A stretch of DNA of 64,000 bases, from positions 53,779-117,778 of the forward strand of contig OENT01000431.1 of assembly GCA_900239685.1 (NCBI GenBank). Direction: 5' to 3'. The notes beneath the pieces were generated by a model. That model was given only the letters and a program-made list of their open reading frames with translations, was not told the origin of the DNA and made no database searches. Shown one piece after another: positions 11,525 to 25,400 of the stretch. A program made the translations under genes and the position numbers. Position 1 is the first letter of the stretch; every line of letters starts with the position of its first letter. The DNA comes from Rotaria macrura (Eukaryota > Rotifera > Eurotatoria > Philodinida > Philodinidae).

Positions 11525-14500
11525 TTATTTAGCTGTCGATAACGTCCGTTGTGGTTGCTTATCCGATGGCATATTGACAGACGTTAGTATCTGCTTTTTG
11601 TCAGTTGATGTCACAACATTATTTGGTTTTTCAGTTAATGGTACTCTTTTATTTGTTTTCTTATTTTGACCATCAGCGCCACCATTATTTTTATTAGCGT
11701 CATTCGATGACATTGCATTTGGAGAACCTATTGATTCATCGAGAGATCTCATTAGTTTACTATTATTTGATCCTTTCAGTTTTTTAATATGCCAAACGTG
11801 CATATGTCGATCGAGACTGCCACTTGCTAGAAGAAATTCCATCGAATTCGCACATTGTACAAGTGCTGTACATTGTACGGCACGCGTATGTGCGCGTCGT
11901 TGAACATGAAGTTTTTCTCCATTTATTGCTGAATAAAGTCGAATATCCCGATTATCCAATGGCACAGCTAGAATATCATGCGATAATGATATACGATTGC
12001 ATGGCGAAACACATTCAAGTGAAATAAGAGGTGAACAACTAGCGGAACGAGAATCCCAAATATGAACAAAACCATCGTCTGATGATGATACGAGACGATC
12101 ATTTCCAAGGAATAATGCGGAGTTGACAGCTTTCGTGTGACCATTGAAGATTTGTACAGAGTGACTTGGAGTTCGACAATCCCATAAACGAAATGTGCCA
12201 TCGCCTTCAAAACAATAAATGAAAAGAATTTTATTGATAAACGATGAATAAGTAGCGTTGTATTATGAAGAAAACTGTCGAATCGAGACAGCCGATTCGT
12301 TTGCCAATTTCATGGGTAGATGTGTCTTGTGTTGTGTTTCATTTTTGTCTCAGCCAAAAACTATTCAGTTAATAACTACAACCATTTTAAGACTCTATCA
12401 AACGTTTCTTAAAGAGTTTAAAAAAATCAAGAAATAATATTGACATGAATGTATTCAAAATTTTTCATGTCGACACTGCCAACGAAAAGCATGTGTAGAT
12501 GTTAAAAAAGTATTTAAACTTTCAAGTCTTGGAAAGATCTTTCGATTCAACAAAGTCTTCTATGATCTCTGTTATGCTGTCCTGCTGAAACGACGTTTCT
12601 ATCGTCGATAGAGAATTTCAGCAGAATTGAGGAGTCATTTTACCAACACGATTTACTCTTGTTGTATTTATTGTCTATTCAACGAACTGCATTATCTTTG
12701 GTGCTTCTTTCTTCGCCAACCTCTAGCCGTCGAGTTTAACCGATTGAGGTTTGAATTTCGATCAAAGAAACTCAATAGTCTTTGCCAACAGTCGTCCTCT
12801 GTCTAGGCCCGTGGTTTTGATACCAACGTTGTTTTTCTTTTATTACTGCGGATAATTATCGTTCTCGTTTCCATTCTCGAATAAAATACTATTGAAAAAA
12901 AGCGAGCAAAATCTTTTATGTCAATCACGTAATAATTATTCCCCAAGTGTTTCATGCTTGAGGAACATGAAAAACTGTTCTTTAAGAATGCAATTCTACA
13001 GATAACATTTCGATAATTGAATGAAGTGAAAGAGAGAACGAGTCATGCTATTTCAGGGCAAAGGCTATCCATGCAAAAACGGTCTCTTTTCATCATTTAA
13101 GATGTTCGGAGACATTGTTCAATAAGTTTTCTTTTTCTCTTAACATAGAACTCGACAAAAGAAAACATTATAAAAATAATGATTCCATTTGTTAAGTAAT
13201 TTATTACAGTCATTACACACACGAGCTACTAGAATAGTATGAATCCTTGAAAACGTATTTACTGACATGACACAAGTCATAATCTATACTCGGCAGATAT
13301 ATGAATTCTTTCATTTTGTATTACGCTTCAATCTGATACTCGAACGATGTCAATGATGATTGACATCAATCTTATCAAAATACTGTTATTCAATAGAAAC
13401 CATGAATTTGTATTGATACCGATGAAACACTTGGAAATATATTGTTTTTCTTCAGAGCTATCGCTAACTTAATGATTTCCTATTGCCGGAAAAAGTTTTT
13501 TTTTCTTATCTAAATTTACAACTCATTTAACAGAACTGAGTTGACATTCTCCAGGGTAGGAGAACGAAATCTTCATAGACACACACGCATACACTTATAT
13601 GCTCATGTGTATAAACAAATAAACGAATCGTATCAACTCACGTGAAGAAGTAATTACTAGTGGTTTTGTTTGATGACAAGAGACATAAGTCAATTCTCCA
13701 TCATGCCCATAAAGAGTGCGAAGTGAAGCACCAGTTTCGACCTGCAAGTATATATTTCAAGTTGTTAAAATACAACTTGTTCGTTGTTCAATTAACTAAC
13801 CTGCCATATCGTAGCACTTCTATCCCATGAAGCTGACACAATTTGATCACGTTGAAGCCAGTCAGCACACGATACAACATTATCACTTCTTAAAGCCAAT
13901 AACGGACTACGAATGATCTGTGTAACTGTTTCATTATCATCATCTTCATCATCTTTATTTTCATCAAGTGACCATTTCCATATGTGTACTTCATGATCTC
14001 CACTTGCTGTTAAAACTAGATCATGATCCAAATACCCAAAGCGACATGAATTCACACTTCCACGATGACCTTGGTATTGGACAAGTGAACGTCCTGTTTT
14101 CCTTGACCAAACAATCGATGTTTTATCAGCAGAAGCCGATCCAAAATATCGATCTTCCAATCCACCCGCCTACATAGTACGATGAAAAATAATTTCATAT
14201 CAAATTCAAAGCGAACCTGAACATCCCATATGACATCTCGATGTTGATTTGTTGATGAGAAAATTAGATCATCAGATTGATTTCCTGTTCTCAACACAAC
14301 TCGATTTCTAATCATTGGCAATATATTTGATGCTCGAAGTTTACTCGTTGTTGTACCATGTGTACTACTATTATTATTATTGTGTAATCCACCACATCGT
14401 TCTAATTCTTTTCGTAAGGCAACATTTTCAATTAAAACAGCTTCAAATTCTTTTTCAACCTGACGCAACAATTGACGAAGACGAACTTTTGATGCAGACG

Positions 14501-14743
14501 GATTTTCCAATGATGATAAACCAATGTTTGTAAGACCAACTAATGAGTCCACATTACCCGTCTCAATCGACGAATTCAATGGGTCTGGATTTTCACTAAT
14601 CATTGTCGCACATCTACAATTAATCGAATACAAGATGGTGAGACAGAATCAAACGATTTGCATTTGTCTTTTTTGACTTTCTAACATATAGATAATACAT
14701 ACTTGTGAAGAACAGTACGAAATCTTTGTCGTCGATCTGACAT
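11525..14743 (-). CDS. WDR37: WDR37-like WD40-repeat protein
   Basis: Five exons on the minus strand, in transcript order 14743-14703, 14613-14217, 14169-13801, 13741-13642 and 12204-11525, join in phase to give 528 residues (human WDR37 is about 494). An N-terminal helix (LRQLLRQVEKEFEAVLIENV) matches the coiled coil of WDR37. WD repeats follow: RDVIWDVQ, SASADKTSIVWSRKTGRSLV, GSVNSCRF, LTASGDHEVHIWKW, SASWDRSATIWQVETG, SSRDGTFRLWDCR, SSSDDGFVHIWDSR and the late SGSLDRHMHVWHIK. The Ser/Asn/Lys-rich tail after the last repeat is longer than in vertebrates. By family it is a propeller scaffold, reported to partner PACS proteins in vertebrates. The 5' ATG is the one that keeps the short first exon in phase. 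Confidence 0.93.
12205..13641 (-). other. Large WDR37 intron
   Basis: The 1.44-kb intron between the last two WDR37 exons is AT-rich, with no recognisable gene or element. Confidence 0.8.
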
Positions 14744-17700
14744 GTCAAGGGAAATAGTTACACGTTATTCTTTTTATTAGCAACTTGTTCATTGATTGTC
14801 AGTGGAAAGATTCTCTCTTTTGATTGTAACACGAAGAAAAAGAAAACGAGGAAGGAAGGAGACTTAAGGAGTGACACGAGGAGAGAAAGAAGCATGCCTA
14901 TTGATAATTGAGTCGTTCGTCGACCAGTCTTAGTCAAGATCACATGAGTTTATCTATCCATGTCAAAGAAAGAATCTACTTCAAATTATCTATTTCAGAG
15001 TCTTTCTTATCAAAGTTAGTGAGAAACGAGTACTATTTTGACAATCACATAATACTTACTGTTTATAAATATGTATGTTTTGCTTCATTGAAAGAATCGA
15101 TTTGACTAGATACTTAGTAAAAGGAAAATATTTTTTCTACTAGAAGACATCTATAAGTTATGTAAACATGGAATTCCTTTTTTCCGCACGATACGAAAAG
15201 AGCAGAATGAGAAAAAGAATTATATTTGCTCTTTCCATCAATGCAATAATTCAACGGAACAGAGAAACGTCATAATAAAGATTGATTATTTAATTAAAAT
15301 ACGAATGAAAATCAATGATCGGTAAAATGAACTTCGATTATCTTAATGATGAAACAACGAAAAAGAGAAAAATGAACGATACTGTTAATCTAGCGGAGTA
15401 AGTTTAACATCTTAGATTTGATTAGATGGAAATCCCAAGTCACAGCACGAATTTCGTATAAATTCTTAGGAGAAATAAAACATAGTCGAACTTAATTTCG
15501 ACTGTTACTTCACCTAGAACAAAAGTTAACAAATAGTCGAAAATATCTATCGATCCTTAGTTAAAATCTTCTTCTTATGAAACTAGCAAAACATTAAAAT
15601 CATGGATTATTTTGAAATAAATATGGCTCGTCTACGATACACACGAATACACGCATAAAATTGTATTAATTACTCTGATCATTTACCGATTAGCTTAATT
15701 TCAGAATGCGAAACTATGGATAATAGTGAGATTATTTCTCTGTATTCCTTAGAAGCATCATACATACATATTCATGAATAATGTATTTGTTATTGAGCAT
15801 CATCGTCATCATCAAAGGCGAAAGAGAAAGAAAAAAATATGACGAAGAAGAGTCACGCAGCAACAGCAACACTCAGTCTAAGAAGAGATCATATAGAATG
15901 GTGAATACGCCTGTCGAATCAGATATCTTGTCTATTTCTTTTGTGGCATCGAACGACTACAGAGTGGCGACAACTACCACCGACGTCATCTGTCACTTTA
16001 TATTTCGACATGCGATAGATTATTTGATGATAATTCTGCTTTAAGCTCACTAACAAGTAAAGACTGCAAGACAAGTTTCATTTCCGTTTAAACAAATTGT
16101 TTTCATTGGATGATCTTACACGAGAATTCTCAGGACATTACGTAGAAATTTCTTACTATAAGTTTCAATTAATAATGTTTCAAAAGCAAAGTGCTGCTCA
16201 CGTAATTGTTTTTCTATTCTATTATTTTTTCTAGTGAAACGCAAGTTTTCCTTTTTTTGTTCGATGAATAAAACTGCGGCTATGAATAGAATAGAATTTT
16301 CTGATATTCTTTTTTTCTCATAATAAATTAGTAGTTTCACATTTCTTTATGCAACATGATCTTTTATTCATGTGACTCTTAAATAACTTTTGCTCTTAAG
16401 TATTCTTTAGTCTAGATTTGGTTCAAGCTCCATTATATCTCAATATAGAAAGTCTTATTATTATTTTAGAGATGAATTGCATATGATACTAATATCTTAT
16501 TAACTATTGATTCGAACACAAAACCGTTATTAGTCTGTGAATTGCTTTCCATTGTCACGTTTAATTCTGGCGCATTGTCTAATGCCACAGTTGTATTCTT
16601 CTTCAGGGGATCCTTCAGTACGTGAAAAATTGATATCTTTCGACAGTATTGAAAAGTGTCAGACGATTCTTTCTACCTACTCATATATGTAGAATCTTTA
16701 TCTATGAATGTAAAGAAGAAAAACATGACCATCCGGAAATAAGCGAATTAATCTAATTTAGAAATGATAATTTGAAAGAAATTAAATCACACAGTTCTTT
16801 TATATTTGTTCATCACAATAAACCTATGCAACAAACTACAGACTTCTTGTTCACAACAAGATCAGAAAATTTGAAAGGCACGATTTTAAAACGTTCGGAG
16901 TCATTCGAAAAATCGGTTGTCGCACTTTTTCATGAATTATCTGAAGTCTATTATATCTATTTTGAAGATTTATCAATGAAAAGTCGACTAGTTTCTCCTG
17001 AGATTTTTTCTCGGAGATGTATTCTCATCATTACCTACGAACACTATTTGCTATTCTATTCATGGCATGACTAAGAAAGTTCGACTTTGATTAAACCATG
17101 TGAAGTAATTTCTATTGTTTCGTTAGTATTAAATTTGATCATACTGTTCGCTTAATTTTCTATAGAAAAATTTTATCAAAACAAAACATTGATGATTCGA
17201 TCAATATTTTCAAATCATCAGTCGAATGCATAACGCACTTGAAAAATACTTCAATTATTGAAACATCAAACTGTAAAAGTTCAACTTGTTCGGTTCGTTT
17301 GAAGTCATAAATCGAAGTGCTGAAGAAAATTCTATTCTGCTTAACTTCAGTTAAAAAGAAAAAGTATTAAACTATGATGTGCACTATATCAATTTTTCCA
17401 CGATGCTTATTACTGATAATAATAATAATCATCTATCAACTGCACTGGAATCTATGTACTCGTATGTGTCAAAATTTACAATATTTCAAGAGAGACCTGT
17501 TCTGTTGGCTGTCTATTATTACTATTCGACAGTACTTGAAAATGAATATCAGTTGTGAATAATAAACGTTTTATGATCAATATCGAGTGTGGTGTTAATG
17601 AAGAAGATAATAGACGAGAATATTTGAAGTACATTCAAGTAGATAATGAAGATTGATCACAGTTCGACTTACTAATCGCGGAGAAAAAAGAAAAATGATT

Positions 17701-19350
17701 CGAACATGAATACATATTTTATGATAAAAAGTCGAACACTGAAAGAAAATGGCTGATATTCTTATTCAATAATCGTGTTGTTTTTCGAACACTCAATCAA
17801 TGAAAGAGTCATGCAAGTGTGTCTCTGTCGTTCGAATGGAAGAAGCCACCAAATAGTGAACATGTTCGAAAGATTCGATTTGCTTGAATCAAATCAAATT
17901 ATTCGCTTGTTCGATTTGCTTTTAGTCTCGGAGTCACATCGATTATTCTTAGTTGAATGAACTCAATTTAGCTGTAATATTTTATAGACTCATCTCATTT
18001 TAATCCTAAACAAATACAATACGTGTAGAATATCAATCAATGATAGGTAACATTTTGCATAGACATACAAAACAAAGCTGCCATTTAGATAATTATCAAA
18101 CGTAACCAATAAATTATTGAAAAAAAACAAAACTCAAATAGGTAAATAACATGGCTTTCATCAAGCTTATCTAACACAAATATCGCTTTGTTAAGTCGAA
18201 GAAAATATTTGAAGTTCTTCTTGCCCAATATGCGATACTAGTTTTTAATCGATGTCAATCCTTAATTGATTACTGCATTGACAAGTAACAAATGAATATC
18301 CATCATCTATGTCGGTCGTTTATCGATCTTGGCCAATAGCGCGAATTCTTCTGTTCAACTTAATGTTGATATCCACGTTTTTTCATGCTCACTATTAAAT
18401 ATTCAATTCGTGATCGATTCATGTTACAGATCGATGTCGATGAGTAAGTTCATCGAATTGAACACTAATCGTTGACTTGAGAGATTCGTTTATTATCTTA
18501 TTTTTGAACAAGATATCTCATCAAATATCAAAAACAAATCGTCACTCAAGATGAGAAAGATAAAAATACAACAACAGAGATTAGAATTCTAATCAAGTCT
18601 CAAAAGAGTAATCGGTAACTACAGAACAAGACAGAGCGTCGTTTTGTTTTCAATCGGGCAGTTTACAATCAACAGTTTTTGAGACATATTTGCTTGAACA
18701 CTAATTATACAGTAAACATATAACGAGATGTTGAGTAAATAGAATCCATTAAGTCTATGTCTCGAGATAAGCAACACGTTATATTTTCAATGCATTATTA
18801 AACGGAAACAACGCTAATAAAACTTATTCTTACTATCGTAACTATTCTTTTCGATTGATTGTTTCTTTTATAAACACGGCAGTCTTATACAATCCAGTCG
18901 GTCACGATAAAGAATAGATTGAATATTTATTCATATAGCTAGATCGTATCGAACATTAAGAACTCTCCTGATTTTGAGTGACAAACCATCATTAGAACTA
19001 TATTCATGATACAGAATATCGATTCAAAATAGAGCCAACAGATGTGACGGGAAATGGTGTTACTACGGATATTTATTAATTTCAGAAATCATACAGGAAG
19101 AGAGTCTTGAAAGGAATTTGTAACTTGAAATTCTTACGATGAATTAGGACAAGCAGAATCTAAGAATTCAATACATGCCAAATTTTACTTGATTAAAATC
19201 TGGCCAATAATGTGTATTAAAAGCCGGTTGAGAAATCGAAACAAAATATATAGATTTTCGTTCGCTGTCTTTCTTTAGACTTCGAAAGCTTGTGCTGACA
19301 CAGACATGGGCGCAGTCAGAACTGAAAGTTGCAGATTGTTCACCGCGTGT

Positions 19351-19369
19351 ACATATATATATATATATA
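19351..19369. repeat. (TA)n microsatellite
   Basis: Alternating AT run in the WDR37-SHANK spacer. Confidence 0.85.
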
Positions 19370-21683
19370 CCACATATAATGGATGGCAGCAGTGCAATAC
19401 GATCTGGAGATTAGTTAGTATAAATATTACTTATAAATTAATCTGAGACACGGTAGAATCTAATACTGTGTAATTTTCATATATAATAATGATCAATTTC
19501 TTTATCTTTTTCTTGTTTTGTTTGATGTCTTTACGGGTAATAATTCATTTTTTATATACATGCCCGACTAATCAGATCATACGAGAGGTTCATGTTATTC
19601 ATCAAAATTAAGTTCGCCTGTTTTAACCCATTGTCAAGATAAGTATGAAAGATTTATGCTTGATGAATTAGTATTTATTCACTGTACATTGGTTCGAAAC
19701 ATTTTTTGCGTCCAAACAACACATTAATTTATTCAGTAATCAGTCGATTTTAAATGTAACTGATTTGACGTACAACTGTCGTTTCAGGTCTAATTATGTT
19801 TTATAACGAATAATCGGATTGTTATTGAAATGCCTACATGCATCAACTGGAAATGACGTTGTCATGATCGTTCGGTGTCAACTGTACAAATGATTTGGTA
19901 ATGATTTAAAAAACAAAGAAGAGAAAAAGAACTTCATTCATCCATTCATTCTTCATGATTAGAAATGACTTCATTTTTTCCCTTCTTCATTCAACATCGG
20001 TCAAAAAAATCTCTTTTTCTTCTTTTCTCACTCGCTCGTTACTTGGTTTGCTCGGGCAGTTGAACTGCTCTATTACTTTACATACACTTTTGACTTATAT
20101 TCTCCTTTTTTCCTTCTCTCTTGTTCAAATGGACACGCAATTTGAAGTAAAATGAGAAAGAAGAAAAAAAGTGAGCGTACGGTACACAGACGAATATGAT
20201 GGTCGACTACGTCACAGCACCATTCTAAACTGTAGTGGAGGTAAATCACTTCTCTCTTTTTTTCTACCTCAACAATGTATTGTAGGTGCTTTATTTTACA
20301 ATAAAAATAAATCTTACGTCTGTCATGCTTTAAGACTACCTCCATCGTTGTGTGTGTTTGTATACGCTGATTTCCTTCGTTTTTTCTTCGATCTATGTCA
20401 CCGTTTGATTAAGATGAAGAGCCATGTCAATGTTAGATAGGCTAGTTAATGAACAACGGTCGCTTGTAAAATAATCATCAATATTGAAAAAAGGATTTGT
20501 CTCCAGTGAGAAACTAATGACCCTGCTTGACGTATTGAAAAAAACATCAGTTCGAAGTGAGATTGTCTGCGTCTGTGTGCTATATGTGCTTGTATCAATG
20601 AATTTATGAGCAATGAATCGTTTTCAAATGGATGAATGATTATGATCGATTAGTTGAATGAATATTGATAGAAAAGTAAACGAGTAAGTTTATTCATAAT
20701 TATGTTTCATAAAATTTTGTTAGATATATGATATCCAAAGTACATTGAAGAAAGAGAAAATCTCAAGTTAATAACGAGAATAATACATAGATTGAAATAT
20801 GATCATGAGAAGAGACAAAGTATTAAAAAAATTGCAGAAATTGATTTTATTTATTCAACTTGAACCTACTTATGGCAAGCAAAGCACTTAATACATTCTT
20901 GTTCATGTAATTCTTTTCGGTGATTTCACCGTCTCACTTGGTGGTATTCTCAACAGATGTATACTCACTGGGAAGAACTCTCGACCTTCATTTTACTTGC
21001 AGACTCATTAGAATTACTGTTCTTTTTTTCTCTCTTCTTTTTTTCCTTGTCGGCACACGTACCACTTATATCTTCAAGGTTTTTACTCTCGGTGCCAGTA
21101 CGCAGATGCTCTATAAAAGCCATTAGAGTGGGTGACCCAGTTATTATCTTTTCCTTCAAACCACAGAAAAAAATTTCTGAAGTAAGAGAATTAGAGAAAA
21201 AAAACGAACTATTACATCATTGAAGACCTTGTATTCACACATACATGAGTTTATGTATAGTTCAATCTACACTAATTGGTTACTTTTTCTATCATGGGAA
21301 AAATAACAAAATAAATAGTTAATATCGTTTCTTTTCTTATTGAATATATTATTATTTAACTGTACACTCAATAGACTGTCTCTGTTTCACATACATTGAA
21401 GATTAGAAATCGACATAGCATAAATCAAGATGAATTGAATTGAATCAACGAGAGTCTGAATAGTACCGATAAAATATCCGTCTCTCTCTCTACATGAATA
21501 CATGGACAAGTCATTCTTTATCTCAGTATTTGTTTGAGAATTAACTCAAGAGGAAAATATTTGTCTTGTTAACGTTTAATTAAAGTTAAAATAAACTTTA
21601 TCATCTTTTATTTTTCTTGGCTAAAACGAATAGCCATGCTATTCGTTTTGATCATCACACTTTCGTTCATTTTGTTTTATTTG

Positions 21684-21732
21684 CTTTTCTTTCTCTCTCT
21701 CTCTGTCTCTCTTCCTCCCTCCTTTCTCTTCT
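21684..21732. repeat. Polypyrimidine (CT-rich) tract
   Basis: Almost continuous C/T on the plus strand, mostly TCTC repeats, about 700 bp upstream of the SHANK start. It could be a splice-related or promoter GA/CT element; no function is demonstrated. Confidence 0.7.
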
Positions 21733-22441
21733 AGACAGACTATCGGTCACCCTTCCCAACCGATCGTTAACATCATACGTATTTTTCGTTGTTGTTGTTG
21801 TTGATGTTCATCTTATATACACCTTGGAGAAAGAGAAAGAATAGAACGGAGAACATCACTAACATCTTATCTTCTTATGTCGAATATTGAGGTTAACAAA
21901 CGTGTATTTCTCTTTCGCTTTACTACTGTGTTAGTTGAATAGAGAAGAATCGATCGATACGATGATGTAATAGTTATAACTAACAGGTGCCTCTTTTGTG
22001 TGATTCTTTGAATTTTGCGTGTTTTTTTTGTTTCTTTTTTGAAGAGTATCATTCGAAAACGGACACGAACCGCTTTGTTTTTATTGCCCCAGACGAACAT
22101 CGACCGATCGGTTGTATACTGTTCTTTTGTTCGCACCTTCGCTCGAGAGCCACATTGAACAGTTTGGTAAAGAGGGGAAAAATAAATAAAAATCAAGTAA
22201 GAGAAAATGGTTAGAGAATCAAATTACGGCGATGCGTATAAATGCATTCAACGAAAAAAAAAAACTCGTTACAAACAACAGTTAACTGTGCAAATTGATT
22301 TAGGATTTGTAATGAAAAGAAGAAAAAAAAGATAGATTTTATTTCAATCCATCGGTTTTTTTTTCATTTTATTTATTTTCTCATTTGTCTCTTTTTTTGA
22401 AATTTTTCAGATGGTTAAGTGATAAAGAGAAAGAGAAATCA

Positions 22442-25400
22442 ATGGAAAGTGAAACAATCCAAAACAATCCAGTGCAACATCAACAAGATGAAAAAGATGA
22501 TAGTGGCATTGAACAAGACAATAGTTTTATTTATATACGAATAGCTGTTGAAGATCATAATTTACAAAAAGTTCTTAAATTCAATTTGGACGATTCCGTA
22601 TGGTGTGCTAAACAAAAAGTTTTACAAGTTCTTGTTCGAGTAAATCTATTTTATCTTTTTCAATTTATGGCTTCTCTTAGATCAGACATAGAAATATGAT
22701 TTTGTTCTTGTATTCTATAGGAATTATTAGATGGGCTAAATTTTGGATTATATCTACCGCCATGTAATGGTCGTGCAGGAAAATTTCTTGATGAATCTCG
22801 TTGTCTCAGAGAATATCCGTTAAGTGGCCCCGTCAGTTATCTTGAAGTAAACAATACTTTTCTTCTTCAACGTGAAACTTTCATGCGAAGAGAATTGTTT
22901 CATTTTAGTTTAAATATAAAAGACGTGTTTACAAAGCAATTCACCTCGTACAGAAGAATATCAATTCAAAAGTATGTTCTCTCTATTTACTTTTTCGATA
23001 AAAGAACTTCAAATCTATATTTATAACGCAAACAAAATAGGTTAGCACGAAAAAATTTATCGACTGCATCAAGGCAAATCAAGTTTCGAAAGTGACACGA
23101 TATTTAGAAAAAGGATTTGATCCAAATTTTCATATTTCTAATGATGGTAAGTGAATCGTGCTCGTTCTTTTATCTCTTTCGAATCGATGAATTTAATTGG
23201 CGATAAATCTCGATTTAAATATTCCTATGAAGATTGACGAGGAATCAGTTAAGTGCTTTTTTTTGTTATGATACGATCTAAATAGAATAATAAAGTGCAG
23301 AGATAAAACTCTAGACCATCATACAGACATTGAAATACGATTACTGACTATATCAATAACGTCTCGTTATACTATATGAACTGCTTCCTTGTTGCATTTA
23401 TGAAGGATTAAGTCGAAGAGTGATGGGAAAAGAAGATGTGTATGAAACTAAACAATCTCCTTGTGATTAACAAAAGCAACTGCATACACAGTATTGAACA
23501 TTCTAATCCGAAAGGGATTGCTCTGACAGCTTTTTAAAGAAAACATAAGATGTAAAAAAACAGATTAAGATATGAACAATACAGCTCAGTATTCAGTGTT
23601 ATAATCAAAACAAAACACGACAGAATTAATCCATCGAACTGTTAACCTAGAGAAAACTTTCGTAACTCATACGTGGCCAATAGTTTTCAAAAATAGTAAA
23701 AATTCTTTTACTTCGAATTCTACTCATAAGTCAACAGGCAGCTCCGTAGACAAAGAACATTGACTTACATCATAGAGAAATGTTACTTCGTGGTAACTTA
23801 AAAATTAATCGAGATCAATTTCTCGAACGGAGTCATTCTTCGGTAAACACTCAACTGTCGACGGGTGGATCGTCTACCAAAAGACTCACATACTAGTATT
23901 AAGAGAATTTCGACTCAAAATGAAACATCCACATACACTTTAGTATAGATTCGAGCTAAGAAGAAGATCAACAAAGAGCGAAACTTTTCTATCCTAAGTT
24001 ATGCATTCAAATTAGAGATAATTATGCTTGTTGAAATATCTTTTAGAAACTGCATTATCATGTGCATGTGTCGATTTACTGGAACCACGATCGATGATAC
24101 TGGCGTTGGTAAATGGTGGTGCTCATCTAGATTTTCGAACTCGAACCGGTGGCTTTACACCACTTCACAAATCTGCTATCTACTATCGTAAAGAATCTAT
24201 TGTTGTATGTTGAGAAATTTCCTTTGTTTCTCTCAGTGTGAAATTGAAAAAACTATTGAATCACTTCTTGTTTTCATTCTTAAGACCCTCCTTGAACTTG
24301 GTGCATCTCCGAACGTATACGATGAAAAAGGCTTAACACCGCTGTATCATACAGTTATAAACAATCGATCTGAATCCATCAATGATTCATCATACTGTTG
24401 TCAATTACTATTACAAGATCACTCGTTAGTGAATTGTCTAGATGATTATTCATCAACTGAACTACATCAAGCGTGTCGTCTTGGTCTTGTTCAACATGTT
24501 GAACATTTACTTTTCTATCGAGCAGATATCAATGCAATTAATGTAGCTGGAAATACGCCTTTACATATCTGTGCTGCAACAAATCAAGTAATTAGCAATA
24601 AGATATTCGATCGTTTACTCATTGCTGTACGTTTGTTCTATTTAAGGATGCTTGTGCCCGTGTACTACTTTTTCGTGGTGCCGACACAACAATTGTAAAT
24701 AAATCTAATCAAACTCCATATGAATTAGCATTAGTATCTCAAAACGGTTCAATGGCAACAATAATACAAACTCATAAGCCCGATCATGTTGTGCCGTATC
24801 GTGAGACGCCATTGATTAATCCAAAACGTCGTTCGATTTACATCGAAAAAGATACACATCGAACACGATCGTCATCAACAACAACACCCTCATTATCATT
24901 AGCCAATCGATCACAAAGTATGCCGAAATTAAATAGTATTAATATGTTACAACGAAGTAATTCACCGTCAAATGAAAATTATTCTCAACAACATCCATCG
25001 AGTCGTAGTTCATCACCAAAATCATTCAGTGTTAATAGTGATCATGGACTTGGCAGTGAATGCGCTTCGCATCCTTCTTCAAGTAAATTGGCGTAACTTG
25101 TGGGTTTCGTTTTATTTTTTCCAAATTTTTCTTTTCAAACATCAAGATTCACCGAATGGGACGAATGCTGGTTATGTCTATCAACGAAAACGTTTATATG
25201 CAGCAGCACCCGGTCGAAAATGTATGTGTATTAAGTCTTATCGAGCGAATTCATCTGGAGAATTAACATTGAAGAAAGGAGATATTGTTGAAAGTAAAAT
25301 GAATATTCTTTCGTTTTCATTGAATTCTAGGAGAAAATCTCTGTTTTAAGTTTTAAGTGTTGGTGAACAAGGATATTTAGAAGGACGATGTAAAAATAAT

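Larger units (their letters stand above)
14744..22441. other. Gene desert between divergent WDR37 and SHANK
   Basis: About 7.7 kb separating the two divergently transcribed starts. I see only short frames without domain content, a (TA)n run at 19351-19369, a short CT run at 21481-21491 and a pyrimidine-rich tract at 21684-21732. The last kilobase is T- and CT-rich and probably includes SHANK promoter and 5' untranslated exon sequence, since a polypyrimidine-CAG acceptor lies at about 22410, just before the SHANK start. Confidence 0.6.

Noticed and set aside
16772..17074. 100-codon plus-strand open frame in the WDR37-SHANK desert
   Set aside because: No motif, isolated, and codon content not distinct from surrounding AT-rich sequence.
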